The notes: generated from the sequence alone by a model not told the origin. Counted from the stretch's first letter, positions 16,472-28,288 are shown. The stretch: 64,000 nucleotides of DNA from an uncultured Clostridia bacterium (GCA_934247225.1 CAKQJE010000010.1:26710-90709), one strand, 5' to 3'. Numbers and translations: made by a program.

Positions 16472-17845
16472 TTACTTTTCGGGGAAGAGATATTTTATCG
16501 CCTGATAAATGTGCTTTATCGGCACGATTTCTATCTTATCCGAATATTTTTTCAAGTTTTCCGCGTTTCTTGCGGGTAAAAGTACTTTTTTATACCCGAG
16601 CTTCACCGCATTGTCGACGCGTTTTTCGGCTTGCGTGACGGGGCGTATTTCACCCGTCAAGCCGATTTCGCCGAAAGCGCAAACGTCGCCGGCGACGGGT
16701 ACGTTTTTATAAGAACTCGCTAAGGCGAGAGCAACCGCGAGGTCGCTCGAAGGCTCGGTGAGCTTAATGCCGCCCATAACCGTGACGTAAACGTCGAAAG
16801 TGTAAAAGGGCATATACGCGCGCTTTTCTAAAACGGCTAAAATAAGCATCGTTCTGTTGTAATCGAGTCCGAGCGGCATACGTCTCGGCATTCCGAAAAT
16901 GGTTTTCGACAGTAAAGTCTGAATTTCAACGGGCATACAACGGTTGCCCGAAACCGACGGGGTTACGATACTGCCTGCGTCCTTTCCGCGTTCTTCCGAA
17001 ACGAAAATCCCGTTGTAATCCTTAACGCCGAAAATTCCGTTTTCGCGCATTTCGAAAACGCCCACTTCCTGCGCCGAACCAAACCTGTTTTTTACGGCGC
17101 GGAGCAGTTTATAGTTGTCCTGCGGCTGCCCCTCGAAATATAAAACGGTGTCCATAATATGTTCGAGAACCTTAGGACCCGCGATCGCGCCTTCTTTGGT
17201 GACGTGACCTACGATAAAAACGGTCGTTTTGGACGATTTTGCAAACCTCATAAGCCTCGAAGCGCATTCCTTGACTTGCCCGACCGTACCCGACGAACCG
17301 CTTAAATCGCTTAAATAGACGGCTTGAATGGAGTCGACGATAAGAAAATCATACCCTTCCGCTTCGTCGATAATGTTGTCGAGACAGGTCTCGTTCATGA
17401 GCATAAGGCTGTCCGAATTTATCCCGAGACGATTGCAGCGCATTTTAACCTGCGCCTGACTTTCTTCTGCGGAAGCATATAAAACCTTGTATTTCTTCGA
17501 TAACGACAACGCGACCTGCGTCATAATCGTCGATTTTCCTATTCCCGGGTCGCCACCGATAAGCACGAGCGATGAGGGAACTATTCCTCCGCCTAAAACG
17601 GTGTTGAGTTCTTCGATGCCCGAATCTATCCTCGTGAGCTTTTCGTGTTCTACTTCGGAGAGTCTGACGGGTTTCTGATAAGTCGGTCGCTTTGCTTTAT
17701 CGAGAGAAGAGGAAACTACGGTTTCCTGAATTTCCTCGTTTATCGTTCCGAATTTTCCGCAGGACGGACATCTTCCGAGCCAACCCGGGGTAACCGCTCC
17801 GCATTCGGAGCATACATATCTTGAAGTCGTTTTGCTTTTTGCCAT
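16472..17845 (-). CDS. radA: DNA repair protein RadA (Sms)
   Basis: RadA is a RecA-like ATPase that helps process recombination intermediates and is used in repair and transformation. The 457-residue protein starts with a zinc ribbon (C12, C15, C26, C29 in CSECGAVTPGWLGRCPSCG), followed by the RecA-fold core with Walker A GGDPGIGKS (97-105), the KNRFG motif that marks RadA/Sms, and a C-terminal Lon-protease-like domain (TVMGGIKLTEPSSDLAVALALASS). The mRNA has AAAGGAT before the ATG. It follows ispDF by 49 nt, and with rqcP the three genes form a minus-strand operon; in other Firmicutes radA is also linked with ispD/ispF. Confidence 0.97.
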   Translation of the reverse strand: MAKSKTTSRYVCSECGAVTPGWLGRCPSCGKFGTINEEIQETVVSSSLDKAKRPTYQKPVRLSEVEHEKLTRIDSGIEELNTVLGGGIVPSSLVLIGGDPGIGKSTIMTQVALSLSKKYKVLYASAEESQAQVKMRCNRLGINSDSLMLMNETCLDNIIDEAEGYDFLIVDSIQAVYLSDLSGSSGTVGQVKECASRLMRFAKSSKTTVFIVGHVTKEGAIAGPKVLEHIMDTVLYFEGQPQDNYKLLRAVKNRFGSAQEVGVFEMRENGIFGVKDYNGIFVSEERGKDAGSIVTPSVSGNRCMPVEIQTLLSKTIFGMPRRMPLGLDYNRTMLILAVLEKRAYMPFYTFDVYVTVMGGIKLTEPSSDLAVALALASSYKNVPVAGDVCAFGEIGLTGEIRPVTQAEKRVDNAVKLGYKKVLLPARNAENLKKYSDKIEIVPIKHIYQAIKYLFPEK

Positions 17846-17894
17846 AATTTATCCTTTACCGCTCAGCCTTGATCATAGGCTCTTGCGGGCGGTG

Positions 17895-19034
17895 TTATCT
17901 CTTGTATTTTTGAGTTAGACAGTACGCCTGAACGGCGATTCCTTCCTCTCTTCCGACAATGCCTATGCCTTCCAGGGTGGTGCAGGTTATGCCCACGGCG
18001 GACTCGTTTACGCCGAGCGCATTGGCAAGATTACGTCTGATTTCGTCGACGTATTTTGCGAGCTTCGGCTTCTGCGCTTGTATCACCGCAGATACGTTAA
18101 TGAGCTTATAGCCCGACTTATAGAGAATCTCGACAACTTTTTCAAGCAAAATCATACTTGAAATTCCCTTGTATTTATCGTCCGTGTCGGGGAAGTGTCT
18201 GCCGATATCTCCGAGGCTTGCAGAGGATAGCATTGCGTCCATAATAGCGTGCGTTAAAACGTCGGCGTCGCTATGACCTAAAAGTCCTTTATCGTGCGGA
18301 ATTTCTATTCCGCCTAAAATAAGCTTTCTGTTTTCGACGAGTAAGTGAAGGTCGAATCCCGTGCCGACGAACAGATTTCCGCTTTGCAAAACCGAGAAAT
18401 CCTCGGGGTAGGTGAGTTTTTTGTTCGCGGTCTCGCCCTCGACGATACGGCAATTTCCTATATATTTAGTAAAAATTCCAGATTCGTCGGTAAATTCTTC
18501 GTTTTCTTTTACCATTGAAAAGGCTTTTTTGATAAGTTCGGTTTTAAAAGCCTGCGGAGTCTGCGCGGCGTATTTATTCTTTCTCGAAGACGAAACGATA
18601 ACCGTTTCGCCGTTTTCTTCGCTGCTATCGCAAATCGTATCGGTAACGGGAACAGCCGTTATCGCCGAACCGTACTTTTTTGCAACGCGAACGCAATCGC
18701 GGATTATTCTTTCCGAAACGAACGGTCTTGCCCCGTCGTGAATTAAAACGACGTCTCCTTTGACGGCGTTAAGTCCGTTTTTAACCGAGCCGCACCTTGT
18801 TGCCGATCCTGTCACAAATACTGCGTTAATCGACTTATAGCGGCACTTTTCTTTAAAAATAGGTTCGTCTTCTTTGGAGCAGACGACGATTATCTCGTCG
18901 ATTACGCCGCTTGACGAAAACGCCGACAGAGTTTTTTCGAACGGCGTTATTCCGCCGATATCTTTCAAAAGTTTGTTATAACCGAAACCGGCTCGTTCTC
19001 CCGAGCCTGCGCAGGTGATTATCGCGCTTACCAT
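17895..19034 (-). CDS. ispDF: Bifunctional IspD/IspF enzyme of the MEP isoprenoid pathway
   Basis: A fusion of two enzymes: IspD (2-C-methyl-D-erythritol 4-phosphate cytidylyltransferase, residues 1 to ~220) and IspF (2-C-methyl-D-erythritol 2,4-cyclodiphosphate synthase, ~222-379). The IspD part shows ITCAGSGERAGFGYNK (nucleotide binding) and IHDGARPF. The IspF part begins GTGFDLH with metal ligands D228, H230 and H262 and has LLGHSDADVLTHAIMDA. The two catalyse non-consecutive steps, with IspE between them. The mRNA site is AGGAG. Bases 18827-18840 carry the repeated 14-mer (read as Y-K-S-I at residues 67-70). Confidence 0.96.
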   Translation of the reverse strand: MVSAIITCAGSGERAGFGYNKLLKDIGGITPFEKTLSAFSSSGVIDEIIVVCSKEDEPIFKEKCRYKSINAVFVTGSATRCGSVKNGLNAVKGDVVLIHDGARPFVSERIIRDCVRVAKKYGSAITAVPVTDTICDSSEENGETVIVSSSRKNKYAAQTPQAFKTELIKKAFSMVKENEEFTDESGIFTKYIGNCRIVEGETANKKLTYPEDFSVLQSGNLFVGTGFDLHLLVENRKLILGGIEIPHDKGLLGHSDADVLTHAIMDAMLSSASLGDIGRHFPDTDDKYKGISSMILLEKVVEILYKSGYKLINVSAVIQAQKPKLAKYVDEIRRNLANALGVNESAVGITCTTLEGIGIVGREEGIAVQAYCLTQKYKR

Positions 19035-19115
19035 AATCTTCTCCTAAATGCTATATCATTATATAATTATAATCGTAACCCGTATAAACAGCGGGGATTA
19101 TCGGTTTTCTGCCGA

Positions 19116-19361
19116 TTATTCGTTGACGATTTCGTAAAGAGAAGCGGCTTCGTCCTTTTTTACGGTTTCTTTAAGGTTTAAAACTCTGAAAACGAGCGAG
19201 CCTTCGCCGAACGCTATGGAAACCACGTCGCCGACTTTAAGATTGTAAGCGGGCTTGACCGATTTGCCGTTCACTTCGACTCTTCCGCCCGAACACGCGT
19301 CGTTTGCGACGCTTCTGCGCTTTAAAATTCGCGAAACTTTCAGAAATTTATCTATTCTCAT
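19116..19361 (-). CDS. rqcP: S4-domain RNA-binding protein RqcP (YabO)
   Basis: RqcP (YabO) is a small S4-domain protein that binds stalled 50S subunits with RqcH and supports addition of alanine tails to incomplete peptides. The 81-residue sequence closely follows the B. subtilis protein: MRIDKFLKVSRILKRRSVAN, GGRVEVNGKSVKPAYNLKVGD and KKDEAASLYEIVNE. The binding site is GAGG before the ATG. It is the first gene of the rqcP-ispDF-radA operon and is divergent from rpoB; in Bacilli yabO has other neighbours. Confidence 0.92.
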   Translation of the reverse strand: MRIDKFLKVSRILKRRSVANDACSGGRVEVNGKSVKPAYNLKVGDVVSIAFGEGSLVFRVLNLKETVKKDEAASLYEIVNE

Positions 19362-19778
19362 AATTTACCTCACGATATTTTTACCAAAATTTACATTAAA
19401 TTCGTTAAAGCCCTTTAAAATCCTTGACAAAAAGGGCGTTCCGCATTATAATTATGTAATGCTATAATCTCCATAATAGCGTCTTTTTACGCAATTTTCG
19501 GGAAAACGCTCCCGGACGCGGACGACGGCAAAAGCTGGAACAAGGATTGTTTTTTATAGATAAAATCTACGAAAAACGGGAAATTTCAGTGGCGGAAAAT
19601 CCGACCGGTCTTTGCTTGACCGAACGGCGGGCGATTTGAAAAATGTCAAGCGGTGAAGAAAATTCTTTCCGCGAAAACGAAAATCGCGCGTATCCGGCGG
19701 GGTAACCCGTCGATTTCGGTCACAGGCGTATTATACACTATTACGGAAATTAAATCAACAAAAAAAGGAGTCAATTTA
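19362..19778. other. rqcP-rpoB divergent intergenic region and rpoB leader
   Basis: Holds the rpoB promoter and then a ~320-nt untranslated leader. Several short hairpins can be drawn (for example GCTAT/ATAGC before TTTTT near 19462-19487, and AACAA/TTGTT before TTTT near 19541-19555), weak as terminators. An in-frame extension from a GTG at 19653 has no binding site and does not resemble RpoB. Confidence 0.55.
19410..19452 (+). promoter_or_regulatory. Consensus promoter of rpoB with inverted repeat over the -35
   Basis: TTGACA (19424-19429), 17 bp, TATAAT (19447-19452): a perfect sigma-A consensus. The -35 lies inside an inverted repeat, GCCCTTT (19410-19416) and AAAGGGC (19431-19437), that could be an operator. 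Transcription should start near 19459. Confidence 0.85.
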
Positions 19779-22700
19779 ATGACACGCAATTTACCGTTAG
19801 TTAAATTCGGAAACGTCGAAAGAAGAACCTTCTCCAAGATAAAAGAAGTTCAGCCGATGCCTTATCTTATCGAGGTTCAGAGGGATTCTTACGCGAGCTT
19901 TATCGAAGAGGGCATAAGCGAAGTATTCGAGGACTTTTCCCCGATTACCGATTATTCCGATCGTTTCGAGCTTTACTTTCTCGATCATTCGCTTTCCGAC
20001 AAACCGAAGTACGACGAAAAGGAGTGCCGCGACAGAGACGCCACATATGCGGTACCTTTAAAAGTAAAAGTCAGACTCGTGAATAAAGTCACGGGCGAAG
20101 TTCTCGATCAGGACGTATTCATGGGCGAACTTCCCAAAATGACCGAGAACGGTTCGTTCATCATAAACGGCGCGGAACGTGTTATCGTTTCGCAGCTCGT
20201 TCGTTCTCCCGGCGTTTACAACGGGTTCGAATTCTCCAAAACGGGCAGAAAGCTTTACGGCACGACCGTTATCCCCAACAGAGGCGCGTGGATCGAATTC
20301 GAGCAGGACGCCGACAACACGTTGTGGGTTAAAGTAGACAGAACGCGTAAGCTCACGGCAACCGTTCTTCTCCGCGCGCTCGGTTTCGGAACGGACGAAA
20401 GCATAAAGGCTATTTTCGAAGACGACCCGATGATCAATGCTACGATGGAAAAAGACGTAGCCAAATCCGAGGGCGAAGGTCTTTTCGAACTTTACAGAAG
20501 ACTTCGTCCCGGCGAAGTTCCCACCGAAGAAGCCGTTCGTCAGCACCTTAAAAATCTCTTCTTCGATCCGAGAAGATACGACTGCGCGAAGGTCGGCAGA
20601 TATAAATTCAACAAACGCCTTAATATGGGCGTAAGACTTCCCGGCGTAACCGCTTACGAGGATATCGTGAACGAAGACGGCGAGCTTCTCGTCAAAAAGG
20701 GCGAAGTGATAACTCCCGAGCAGGCGAAGCTTATTCAGAACAGCGGAATCAACTTTGTTTACGCTCTTACGGAAAACGGCGAAAAACACAAGATTATCGG
20801 TAACAACGTCGTCGATTTCGAAGCCGTCGCGGGCGTTTCCCCGAGACCGTTCGGACTTATCGAAAACATTTATTATCCCAACTACGTCTTCGCGAAAGAA
20901 CTTGCGGAAGCGGTTAAAACGAGTACCGTAGAGGACGTTGCGGAAAAATATATCGACAGAATAAATCCTCTTTTCTACGTCGAAGAAACGGTCGTTCCCG
21001 CGGGCGAAGAAATGAAACCCGAGGACAAAAAGAACCTCGAAAAGAGAAGAGAACTCCGCAGAAGATTCGTATTCGCGTGCCGCGCTTTCTTCGATATCTT
21101 AGAGGCGGGCGTACCCGAAAAACTTACGAGCGAGCAGAAGAAAAACATTAAGCCGCTCATCGATAAATTAAACCATAAGCACATAACCACCGACGATATA
21201 ATCGCTACCATTTCCTTAAACAGCGATTTGAACTACGGCATCGGAACCGTCGACAATATCGACCACCTCGGCAATCGTAGAGTAAGATCGGTAGGCGAAC
21301 TTTTGCAGAACCAATTCAGAATAGGTATCAACCGTCTCGAAAGGGTAATCAAGGAAAGAATGTCCACGCAGGACCCGAAAGACATCACGCCGAACGGACT
21401 CATCAACGTTCGTCCCGTTTCGAGCGCGATCAAAGAATTCTTCGGTTCTTCCCAGCTCTCTCAGTTCATGGATCAGACCAACCCCATCGCCGAGCTTACG
21501 CATAAGAGAAAGCTCTCCGCGTTAGGCCCCGGCGGATTGAACAGAGAAAGAGCGACGTTCGAAGTCCGAGACGTTCACTACACGCACTACGGCAGAATGT
21601 GTCCTATCGAAACCCCCGAAGGTCAGAACATAGGTCTTATCACTTCGCTTTCGGCTTACGCGAAAGTAAACGAGTACGGCTTTATCGAGTCGGCTTACAG
21701 AAAAATAGATAAAGCGACTGGCAAGGCTACCGATCACGTAGATTACCTCACCGCGGACGAAGAAGACGCGTTTATCGTCGCTCAGGCTAACGAACCGCTC
21801 GACGAAGAAGGTCGTTTCGTCAATGCGCGTGTCGCTTGCAGAAGAAGAGACGAGATAACCGAGCTTCCGAGAGAAGAAATCGATTATATGGACGTTTCGC
21901 CCAAGCAGCTCGTATCTGTCGCTACCGCGCTTATTCCCTTCCTTGAAAACTGTGATACGAACCGTGCGCTTATGGGTTCGAACATGCAACGTCAGGCGGT
22001 TCCCCTTCTTAAACCCGAAACTCCTATCGTAGGAACGGGTATCGAAGCGAAGATCGCGTACGACTCCGGCGTTATGATAATCGCCGAGAAAGCGGGCGTC
22101 GTAAAATCCGTTTCGGGCAGCGAAATAATCGTCAACGAAAACGACGGAACGACCACCGGTTTCGACAGAGTATACGTACTTAAAAAATTCCAGAGATCCA
22201 ACCAAGGCACCTGCCTTAACCAGAAGCCTATCGTAAAAGTAGGCGATATAGTAGAAAAAGGAACCATCCTCGCGGACGGTCCCGCAACGTGCGACGGCGA
22301 GCTTGCGCTCGGAAGAAACATTCTCATCGGCTTCATGACGTGGGAAGGTTATAACTACGAAGACGCAATCCTTCTTTCCGAAAAGCTCGTTCAGAACGAC
22401 GTGTTCACCTCCATCCATATCGAGGAACACGAAATCGAATGCCGCGAAACCAAGCTCGGCAACGAAGAATTCACGAGAGATATTCCCAATATCGGCGACG
22501 ACGCGCTTAAAGACCTCGACGAAAACGGCGTAATCCGTATCGGCGCGGAAGTTACGAGCGGCGACATTCTCGTCGGTAAAGTATCGCCCAAGGGCGAAAC
22601 CGAGCTTACTCCCGAAGAAAGACTTTTAAGAGCGATTTTCGGCGAAAAGGCAAGAGAAGTCAAAGATACGTCTCTCCGCGTTCCTCACGGCGAAGGCGGT

Positions 22701-23777
22701 ATAGTCGTAGACGTTAAAAAATTCACGAAAGCGAACAAGGACGAGTTGTCTCCGGGCGTTACCGAACTTATCAGAGTATATATCGCGCAGAAGAGAAAGA
22801 TCTCCGTCGGCGATAAGATGGCGGGACGTTACGGAAACAAGGGCGTTATTTCGAGAATTCTTCCCGAAGCGGATATGCCGTTCTTGGCGGACGGAACTCC
22901 CTTGCAGATAGTTCTTAACCCCCTCGGCGTTCCTTCCCGAATGAATATCGGTCAGGTTCTCGAAGTTCACCTTTCGCTCGTATGCAAACAGCTCGGCTGG
23001 AAGATCGCGACCCCGGTATTCGACGGCGCGACCGAAAAGGAAATTAAAGAGCTTCTCGAAGAAAATCATTTCGTCAATCCTTATGGCGAAGTCGACGGTA
23101 AAATTCAGCTTTACGACGGAAGAACGGGCGAACCGTTCGAACACAGAGTAACCGTCGGTTACATGTACATGATAAAGCTTCACCACCTTGTCGACGATAA
23201 GATTCACGCGCGTTCGGTTGGACCGTACTCCGTGGTTACTCAGCAGCCCCTCGGCGGAAAGGCGCAGTTCGGCGGACAGAGATTCGGAGAAATGGAAGTG
23301 TGGGCGCTCGAAGCTTACGGCGCGTCGCATATCCTTCAAGAAATTCTTACCGTCAAGTCGGACGACGTTGTCGGAAGAGTTAAAACTTACGAGTCTATCG
23401 TAAAGGGCAGCGACATTTCCGAACCCGGCATACCCGAATCGTTCAAGGTTATGCTCAAAGAACTTCAAAGCTTAGCTCTCGATATGAAGGTTCTCACCGA
23501 AAATCACGAGGAAATCAACCTTAAAGATCTCACCGAGGACGCAGACGACGTCAACGTCAATATCAGAGAGAAAGAGAACGTCGATTACGTCGATCTCGCA
23601 CCCGAAAAGGAAACCGCTCACGAGGAAGAAGAGGACGAAGTCGGTTCTATCTTCGACGATTACGACGAAGATACCTTCGACGAAGACGAAGGCTTCAAAT
23701 CGAGCGACTTGTTCGATGATTTCGAGGATCTTGACGATCTTGACGCCGACGAAGACGACGACGGCGAAGATAAATAA
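19779..23777 (+). CDS. rpoB: RNA polymerase beta subunit
   Basis: The catalytic beta subunit of RNA polymerase. The start at 19779 (AAGGAG at 19765-19770) gives 1332 residues beginning [17 protein letters not shown]; the in-frame reading from 19653 is rejected. The core regions are intact, including the rifampicin pocket ([20 protein letters not shown], then [13 protein letters not shown]) and [11 protein letters not shown]. The C-terminus after residue ~1270 is a long acidic, low-complexity tail rich in Asp and Glu, uncommon but known in some Clostridia. The ribosomal genes rplJ and rplL that normally precede rpoB are absent; rpoB has its own promoter. Confidence 0.98.
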   Translation: MTRNLPLVKFGNVERRTFSKIKEVQPMPYLIEVQRDSYASFIEEGISEVFEDFSPITDYSDRFELYFLDHSLSDKPKYDEKECRDRDATYAVPLKVKVRLVNKVTGEVLDQDVFMGELPKMTENGSFIINGAERVIVSQLVRSPGVYNGFEFSKTGRKLYGTTVIPNRGAWIEFEQDADNTLWVKVDRTRKLTATVLLRALGFGTDESIKAIFEDDPMINATMEKDVAKSEGEGLFELYRRLRPGEVPTEEAVRQHLKNLFFDPRRYDCAKVGRYKFNKRLNMGVRLPGVTAYEDIVNEDGELLVKKGEVITPEQAKLIQNSGINFVYALTENGEKHKIIGNNVVDFEAVAGVSPRPFGLIENIYYPNYVFAKELAEAVKTSTVEDVAEKYIDRINPLFYVEETVVPAGEEMKPEDKKNLEKRRELRRRFVFACRAFFDILEAGVPEKLTSEQKKNIKPLIDKLNHKHITTDDIIATISLNSDLNYGIGTVDNIDHLGNRRVRSVGELLQNQFRIGINRLERVIKERMSTQDPKDITPNGLINVRPVSSAIKEFFGSSQLSQFMDQTNPIAELTHKRKLSALGPGGLNRERATFEVRDVHYTHYGRMCPIETPEGQNIGLITSLSAYAKVNEYGFIESAYRKIDKATGKATDHVDYLTADEEDAFIVAQANEPLDEEGRFVNARVACRRRDEITELPREEIDYMDVSPKQLVSVATALIPFLENCDTNRALMGSNMQRQAVPLLKPETPIVGTGIEAKIAYDSGVMIIAEKAGVVKSVSGSEIIVNENDGTTTGFDRVYVLKKFQRSNQGTCLNQKPIVKVGDIVEKGTILADGPATCDGELALGRNILIGFMTWEGYNYEDAILLSEKLVQNDVFTSIHIEEHEIECRETKLGNEEFTRDIPNIGDDALKDLDENGVIRIGAEVTSGDILVGKVSPKGETELTPEERLLRAIFGEKAREVKDTSLRVPHGEGGIVVDVKKFTKANKDELSPGVTELIRVYIAQKRKISVGDKMAGRYGNKGVISRILPEADMPFLADGTPLQIVLNPLGVPSRMNIGQVLEVHLSLVCKQLGWKIATPVFDGATEKEIKELLEENHFVNPYGEVDGKIQLYDGRTGEPFEHRVTVGYMYMIKLHHLVDDKIHARSVGPYSVVTQQPLGGKAQFGGQRFGEMEVWALEAYGASHILQEILTVKSDDVVGRVKTYESIVKGSDISEPGIPESFKVMLKELQSLALDMKVLTENHEEINLKDLTEDADDVNVNIREKENVDYVDLAPEKETAHEEEEDEVGSIFDDYDEDTFDEDEGFKSSDLFDDFEDLDDLDADEDDDGEDK

Positions 23778-23800
23778 TACGGGAGGAGTCGTAAATAGAT

Positions 23801-26800
23801 ATGTTTGAACTCAATAACTTTAATTCGTTACAAATAGGCGTAGCCTCTCCCGAAAAGATCAGAGAATGGTCGTACGGCGAGGTAACCCGCCCCGAAACAA
23901 TAAATTACAGAACTCAGAAACCCGAAAGAGACGGCTTGTACTGCGAAAGAATTTTCGGACCTACCAAGGATTGGGAATGTCATTGCGGAAAGTACAAGAG
24001 AATAAGATACAAAGGCATCATTTGCGAAAAGTGCGGCGTTGAAGTCACGAGAGCAAAGGTCAGAAGAGAGAGAATGGGTCACATCGAGCTTGCCGCTCCC
24101 GTTTCCCATATCTGGTATTTCAAAGGCGTGCCTTCCCGTATCGGTCTTATGGTAGACATTCCGCCCAAACAGCTCGAACAGGTCATTTATTTCGCCTGCT
24201 ACGTCGTTCTCGACCCCGGAACTACCGATCTTCAATATAAACAGGTCATAAACGACAGAGAATACAGAGAAGCTTGCGAGAAATTCGGCGAAAAGAGCTT
24301 CAAAGTAGGTATGGGCGCGGAAGCCATAAAGGAACTCCTTATGGCTATCAACCTCGAAAAAGAAAGCGCCGAGCTTAAAAAACTTATTTCGGAAAATCCC
24401 GAAAGTCAGAAGAGCGCGAAGGCTATTAAGAGACTCGACATCGTCGAAGCGTTCAGAAAGAGCGGCAGCCGCCCCGAATGGATGATTCTCGACGTCGTTC
24501 CCGTTATCCCGCCGGAACTCCGCCCGATGATTCAGCTTGACGGCGGAAGATTTGCGACGAGCGATCTTAACGATTTGTACCGCAGAGTCATCAACAGAAA
24601 CAACCGTCTTAAAAAGCTTATGGAATTCGGCGCGCCCGAAATTATCATAAGAAACGAAAAGAGAATGCTTCAGGACGCCGTAGACGCGCTTATCGACAAC
24701 GGCAGAAGAGGCAAAGCGGTCTCGGGCGTAGGCAATAGAGATCTTAAATCCCTTTCGGCTATTTTAAGAGGTAAACAGGGTCGTTTCCGTCAGAACCTTC
24801 TCGGAAAACGTGTCGACTATTCCGGTCGTTCGGTTATAGTCGTAGGTCCCGAACTCAAACTTTATCAGTGCGGTCTTCCCAAGGAAATGGCGATCGAGCT
24901 TTTCAAGCCGTTCGTTATGAAAAAGCTTGTGGAAAACAACACTTGCCATAACATAAAGAGCGCGAAGAGAATGGTCGAGAGAATGAAACCCTGCGTTTGG
25001 GATATTCTCGAAGACGTTATCAAGGATCACCCCGTTCTTTTGAACCGCGCTCCCACTCTTCACCGTTTGTCCATTCAGGCATTCGAGCCTGTTCTGATCG
25101 AGGGCAGAGCGATCAAGCTTCACCCGCTCGTCTGCGGCGCGTTCAACGCTGACTTCGACGGCGACCAGATGGCTGTTCACGTTCCGCTTTCCATCGAAGC
25201 TCAGGCGGAAGCGAGATTTTTGATGCTTGCTTCCAACAACATTCTGAAACTTTCCGACGGTAAGCCGGTTATGTCTCCCTCTCAGGATATGGTTCTCGGT
25301 TGTTATTACCTTACCATTACGAGAAAGGAAGAGGGCAAGTATTACGACGAAAGAGAAACCGAATACGTTCTTAAAGACGACGGCTTCTTCTACGACGAAA
25401 AAAATATCAAATTCATTCCCTCGGATATCGTAAAAGGCGATAAATGCGTCGTAACGAAAGCCGATAAGGACGGAATTTATTCGAGAACGGAAAGAGAACT
25501 TAAAAACATAATCGTTTCGTGCAAACTCGTCAAAGAGGGCGGAGATCCGTCCGAAGCTGTAACGGCTTATTATTATGAACCCGACGTTTATTCTTCTCCC
25601 GACGAAGCTTTGATGGCTTATCAGACCAAACAGCTCTGGTGTCAGGACGAAATTTACGTAAGACGTAAAGTAACGTTGCCCGACGGAACGAAACATTCGG
25701 GTATAATCAAGACCACCGCGGGCAGAATTATCTTCAACCACGGTATTCCGCAGGATATCACGGGCGCGAAATTCACCGTGAGAAATCCCGAGGACGCGGA
25801 CAGTTATCTCCAATTCGTAATCAACTTCCTCGTCGGCAAGAGTCAGCTCAAAAAGATCGTAGACGCTTGCTTCAAATCGAGAGGTTCGGGTTGCGCCGCC
25901 GATACGCTTGACTATATCAAGTCTCTCGGCTACAAATATTCCACTATCGCCGCTATCACCACGTCGGTATTCGATATGCAGGTTCCCGGCGACAAGAACA
26001 AAATCATTCACGACGCGAGCGAAGAAGTTATCGGTATCGAAAAGAAATACAACAGAGGTATTCTTACCGACGACGAACGTTATAAAGCCGTCGTCGATAT
26101 TTGGACGAAAGCAACCGCAGACGTTTCCGAAGTGTTACAGCTTACACTTCGTAAGTTCAACCCCATCTGGATGATGGCGGACTCGGGCGCGCGTGGTTCT
26201 ATTGACCAGATAAAACAGCTTGCCGGAATGCGTGGTCTTATGACCAACCCCAACGGTAAAATCATTGAAATTCCCGTTAAATCGTGCTTCCGTGAAGGAC
26301 TTACGGTTCTGGAATACTTCATTTCCTCTCACGGCGGACGTAAAGGTCTGGCGGATACGGCGTTAAAGACGGCAGACTCCGGTTACCTTACAAGACGTCT
26401 TGTCGACGTTTCGCATAACGTAATCATTCGTGAAGAAGATTGCGGCGACGTCAAGGGTATGGAGATCGAGGCGATCAAGGGCATTAAGGGCGAGATTATC
26501 GAAAGCTTGGAGGACAGAATCAACGGAAGATTTACTCCCGTTGACATTCTCGATCCCAAGACGGGCGACGTTCTCGTTAAAGCCAATGAAATGATCACCG
26601 AAGACGACGCGAAGAAGATTTGCGCCGCAGGCATAGAAAAAGTTACGATAAGAAGCGTATTTACCTGTAAATCGAAGTACGGCGTCTGCGCTAAGTGCTA
26701 TGGTAAGAACATGAGTAACTCGCTTCCCGTTCAGATCGGCGAGGCTGTCGGAATCATTGCCGCTCAGTCCATCGGCGAACCCGGTACTCAGCTTACGATG

Positions 26801-27631
26801 AGAACCTTCCATACGGGCGGTATCGCGTCGACGGGCGATATTACTCAGGGTCTTCCGAGAGTAGAAGAGCTTTTCGAAGCAAGAAAACCCAAGGGCGAGG
26901 CTATCGTTTGCGAACACAGCGGTACGGTTACCATTCAGGAAAAGGACGGTATTCGTCACGTTATGGTCAAGTCTCCCGAGGACGGCTCCGTTAAGGATTA
27001 CGGCATTCCGTTCAGCGCGGATTTAAGAGTTAAAACGGGCGACATTGTCGAACCCGGTTCCGTTCTTACAGGCGGTTCGGTCAACCCGCAGACTATTCTT
27101 AAAACCAAGGGTTTCAAGTCCGTTCAGGACTATATCCTGAAAGAAGTTCAGTCGGTTTACCGCAGCCAGGGCGTTGACATTAACGATAAACACGTTGAAA
27201 TCATAGTCAATCAGATGCTCAGAAAGGTAAGAATTCTTTCGAGCGGAGACACGGGCTTCCTTCCCGGCGAATGCGTCGATATGCTCACGCTCGACGAGGA
27301 GAACAGCAAGGTCCTCGAAAACGGCGGAGTTCCCGCTATCGCGAAGAGAATTCTTCTCGGCATCACGAAAGCGGCTCTCGCAACCGAGTCTTTCCTTTCG
27401 GCGGCTTCATTCCAGGAAACTTCCAAGGTTTTAACCGACGCTGCTATCCACAATAAGGTCGATCCGCTTATGGGTCTTAAAGAGAACGTTATCATCGGTA
27501 AGCTCATTCCCGCAGGAACGGGCGTGAAGGACTACAAGAATCTTTCGCCGCAGTATAACTCCATAAGAGGCGTAGCTTCGGACGACGAAATGGCAGACGA
27601 CGATTTTGCCGACGGCGACGGAAATAAATAA
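23801..27631 (+). CDS. rpoC: RNA polymerase beta' subunit
   Basis: The beta' subunit (1276 residues) supplies the Mg-binding active site [16 protein letters not shown] near residue 450. The N-terminal zinc finger is [21 protein letters not shown] near residues 59-80, and the second zinc site near residue 955 includes [13 protein letters not shown]. The trigger-loop region [19 protein letters not shown] type sequence is present as [18 protein letters not shown]. The end is slightly acidic ([16 protein letters not shown]). It follows rpoB by 23 nt with its own GGGAGGAG site and ends in a strong terminator. Confidence 0.98.
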   Translation: MFELNNFNSLQIGVASPEKIREWSYGEVTRPETINYRTQKPERDGLYCERIFGPTKDWECHCGKYKRIRYKGIICEKCGVEVTRAKVRRERMGHIELAAPVSHIWYFKGVPSRIGLMVDIPPKQLEQVIYFACYVVLDPGTTDLQYKQVINDREYREACEKFGEKSFKVGMGAEAIKELLMAINLEKESAELKKLISENPESQKSAKAIKRLDIVEAFRKSGSRPEWMILDVVPVIPPELRPMIQLDGGRFATSDLNDLYRRVINRNNRLKKLMEFGAPEIIIRNEKRMLQDAVDALIDNGRRGKAVSGVGNRDLKSLSAILRGKQGRFRQNLLGKRVDYSGRSVIVVGPELKLYQCGLPKEMAIELFKPFVMKKLVENNTCHNIKSAKRMVERMKPCVWDILEDVIKDHPVLLNRAPTLHRLSIQAFEPVLIEGRAIKLHPLVCGAFNADFDGDQMAVHVPLSIEAQAEARFLMLASNNILKLSDGKPVMSPSQDMVLGCYYLTITRKEEGKYYDERETEYVLKDDGFFYDEKNIKFIPSDIVKGDKCVVTKADKDGIYSRTERELKNIIVSCKLVKEGGDPSEAVTAYYYEPDVYSSPDEALMAYQTKQLWCQDEIYVRRKVTLPDGTKHSGIIKTTAGRIIFNHGIPQDITGAKFTVRNPEDADSYLQFVINFLVGKSQLKKIVDACFKSRGSGCAADTLDYIKSLGYKYSTIAAITTSVFDMQVPGDKNKIIHDASEEVIGIEKKYNRGILTDDERYKAVVDIWTKATADVSEVLQLTLRKFNPIWMMADSGARGSIDQIKQLAGMRGLMTNPNGKIIEIPVKSCFREGLTVLEYFISSHGGRKGLADTALKTADSGYLTRRLVDVSHNVIIREEDCGDVKGMEIEAIKGIKGEIIESLEDRINGRFTPVDILDPKTGDVLVKANEMITEDDAKKICAAGIEKVTIRSVFTCKSKYGVCAKCYGKNMSNSLPVQIGEAVGIIAAQSIGEPGTQLTMRTFHTGGIASTGDITQGLPRVEELFEARKPKGEAIVCEHSGTVTIQEKDGIRHVMVKSPEDGSVKDYGIPFSADLRVKTGDIVEPGSVLTGGSVNPQTILKTKGFKSVQDYILKEVQSVYRSQGVDINDKHVEIIVNQMLRKVRILSSGDTGFLPGECVDMLTLDEENSKVLENGGVPAIAKRILLGITKAALATESFLSAASFQETSKVLTDAAIHNKVDPLMGLKENVIIGKLIPAGTGVKDYKNLSPQYNSIRGVASDDEMADDDFADGDGNK

Positions 27632-27640
27632 TTAAAACTT

Positions 27641-27680
27641 AAACCGAAAACGTCGTAAAAGGCGTTTTCGGTTTTTAATT
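27641..27680 (+). terminator. Terminator of the rpoBC transcript
   Basis: A 12-bp perfect stem (AAACCGAAAACG at 27641-27652 with 27663-27674), 10-nt loop, then TT-AA-TTTTG. It lies 9 bp after the rpoC stop. Confidence 0.85.
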
Positions 27681-27697
27681 TTGTTTTGATTTTTTAT

Positions 27698-27747
27698 GCC
27701 GCGGGCATCGGCGGGTGAGTGAAACGAAAACCGCCGATGCCCGCGGC
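27698..27747. repeat. 17-bp-stem palindromic element before ybaK
   Basis: Arms GCCGCGGGCATCGGCGG (27698-27714) and the exact complement (27731-27747) around 16 nt. The GCCGCGGGC outer arm is shared with the palindrome at 16221-16263, so the two probably belong to one REP-like family. A longer in-frame start for ybaK falls in the loop and is rejected. Confidence 0.75.
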
Positions 27748-27766
27748 GAATAAAAAGAGGATAGAT

Positions 27767-28246
27767 ATGAAAAAAGAAGAGCAGAAAACGAACGCGATAA
27801 GGTCGCTCGAACAAAAGAAAATTGATTTCAAAGTATATAATTACTCGCAGGAGGAAGCGATTAGCGGAGTAGAAGTCGCTTCCGTTCTCGGTCAGAACCC
27901 CGATATGGTTTTCAAAACGCTCGTAACCGTCGGGAAAAGCGGAAATCATTATGTTTTTATGATTCCCGTCGCAAAAGAACTCGATTTGAAGAAAGCCGCG
28001 AAAGCCGTCGGCGAAAAGAATATCGAAATGATAAAATCCAAAGACCTTCTGCCGCTCACGGGTTATATTCACGGCGGCTGTTCGCCCGTAGGAATGAAAA
28101 AATTCTTCACCACGACGATAGACGAAACGGCGAAAAACTTCGGTACGATTATGTTCAGCGGCGGCGCAATAGGCTCCCAGGTAGAAACAAGCTTATCCGA
28201 GCTTGCGAAAGTAATCCGTTTTTCCACCGCCGACCTCACGAAATAA
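27767..28246 (+). CDS. ybaK: YbaK/EbsC family aminoacyl-tRNA deacylase (Cys-tRNA(Pro) hydrolase)
   Basis: YbaK hydrolyses Cys-tRNA(Pro), the product of cysteine mischarging by prolyl-tRNA synthetase. The 159-residue protein (start at 27767 with AAAGAGG six bases upstream) has the family signatures VFKTLV with the conserved lysine K50, FMIPVAKELDLKKAAKAVG, and GYIHGGCSPVGMKK. It is a single gene between the rpoC terminator and its own terminator. Close homologues of the ProX type edit Ala-tRNA(Pro); the GGCSPVG motif favours the Cys-specific branch. Confidence 0.93.
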   Translation: MKKEEQKTNAIRSLEQKKIDFKVYNYSQEEAISGVEVASVLGQNPDMVFKTLVTVGKSGNHYVFMIPVAKELDLKKAAKAVGEKNIEMIKSKDLLPLTGYIHGGCSPVGMKKFFTTTIDETAKNFGTIMFSGGAIGSQVETSLSELAKVIRFSTADLTK

Positions 28247-28288
28247 TCCGATTTTCAATTAAATAATACTATTTGATATTAAAAACAG

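Noticed and set aside
19653..19778. N-terminal extension of RpoB from a GTG
   Set aside because: No binding site; RpoB similarity starts at 19779 after AAGGAG.
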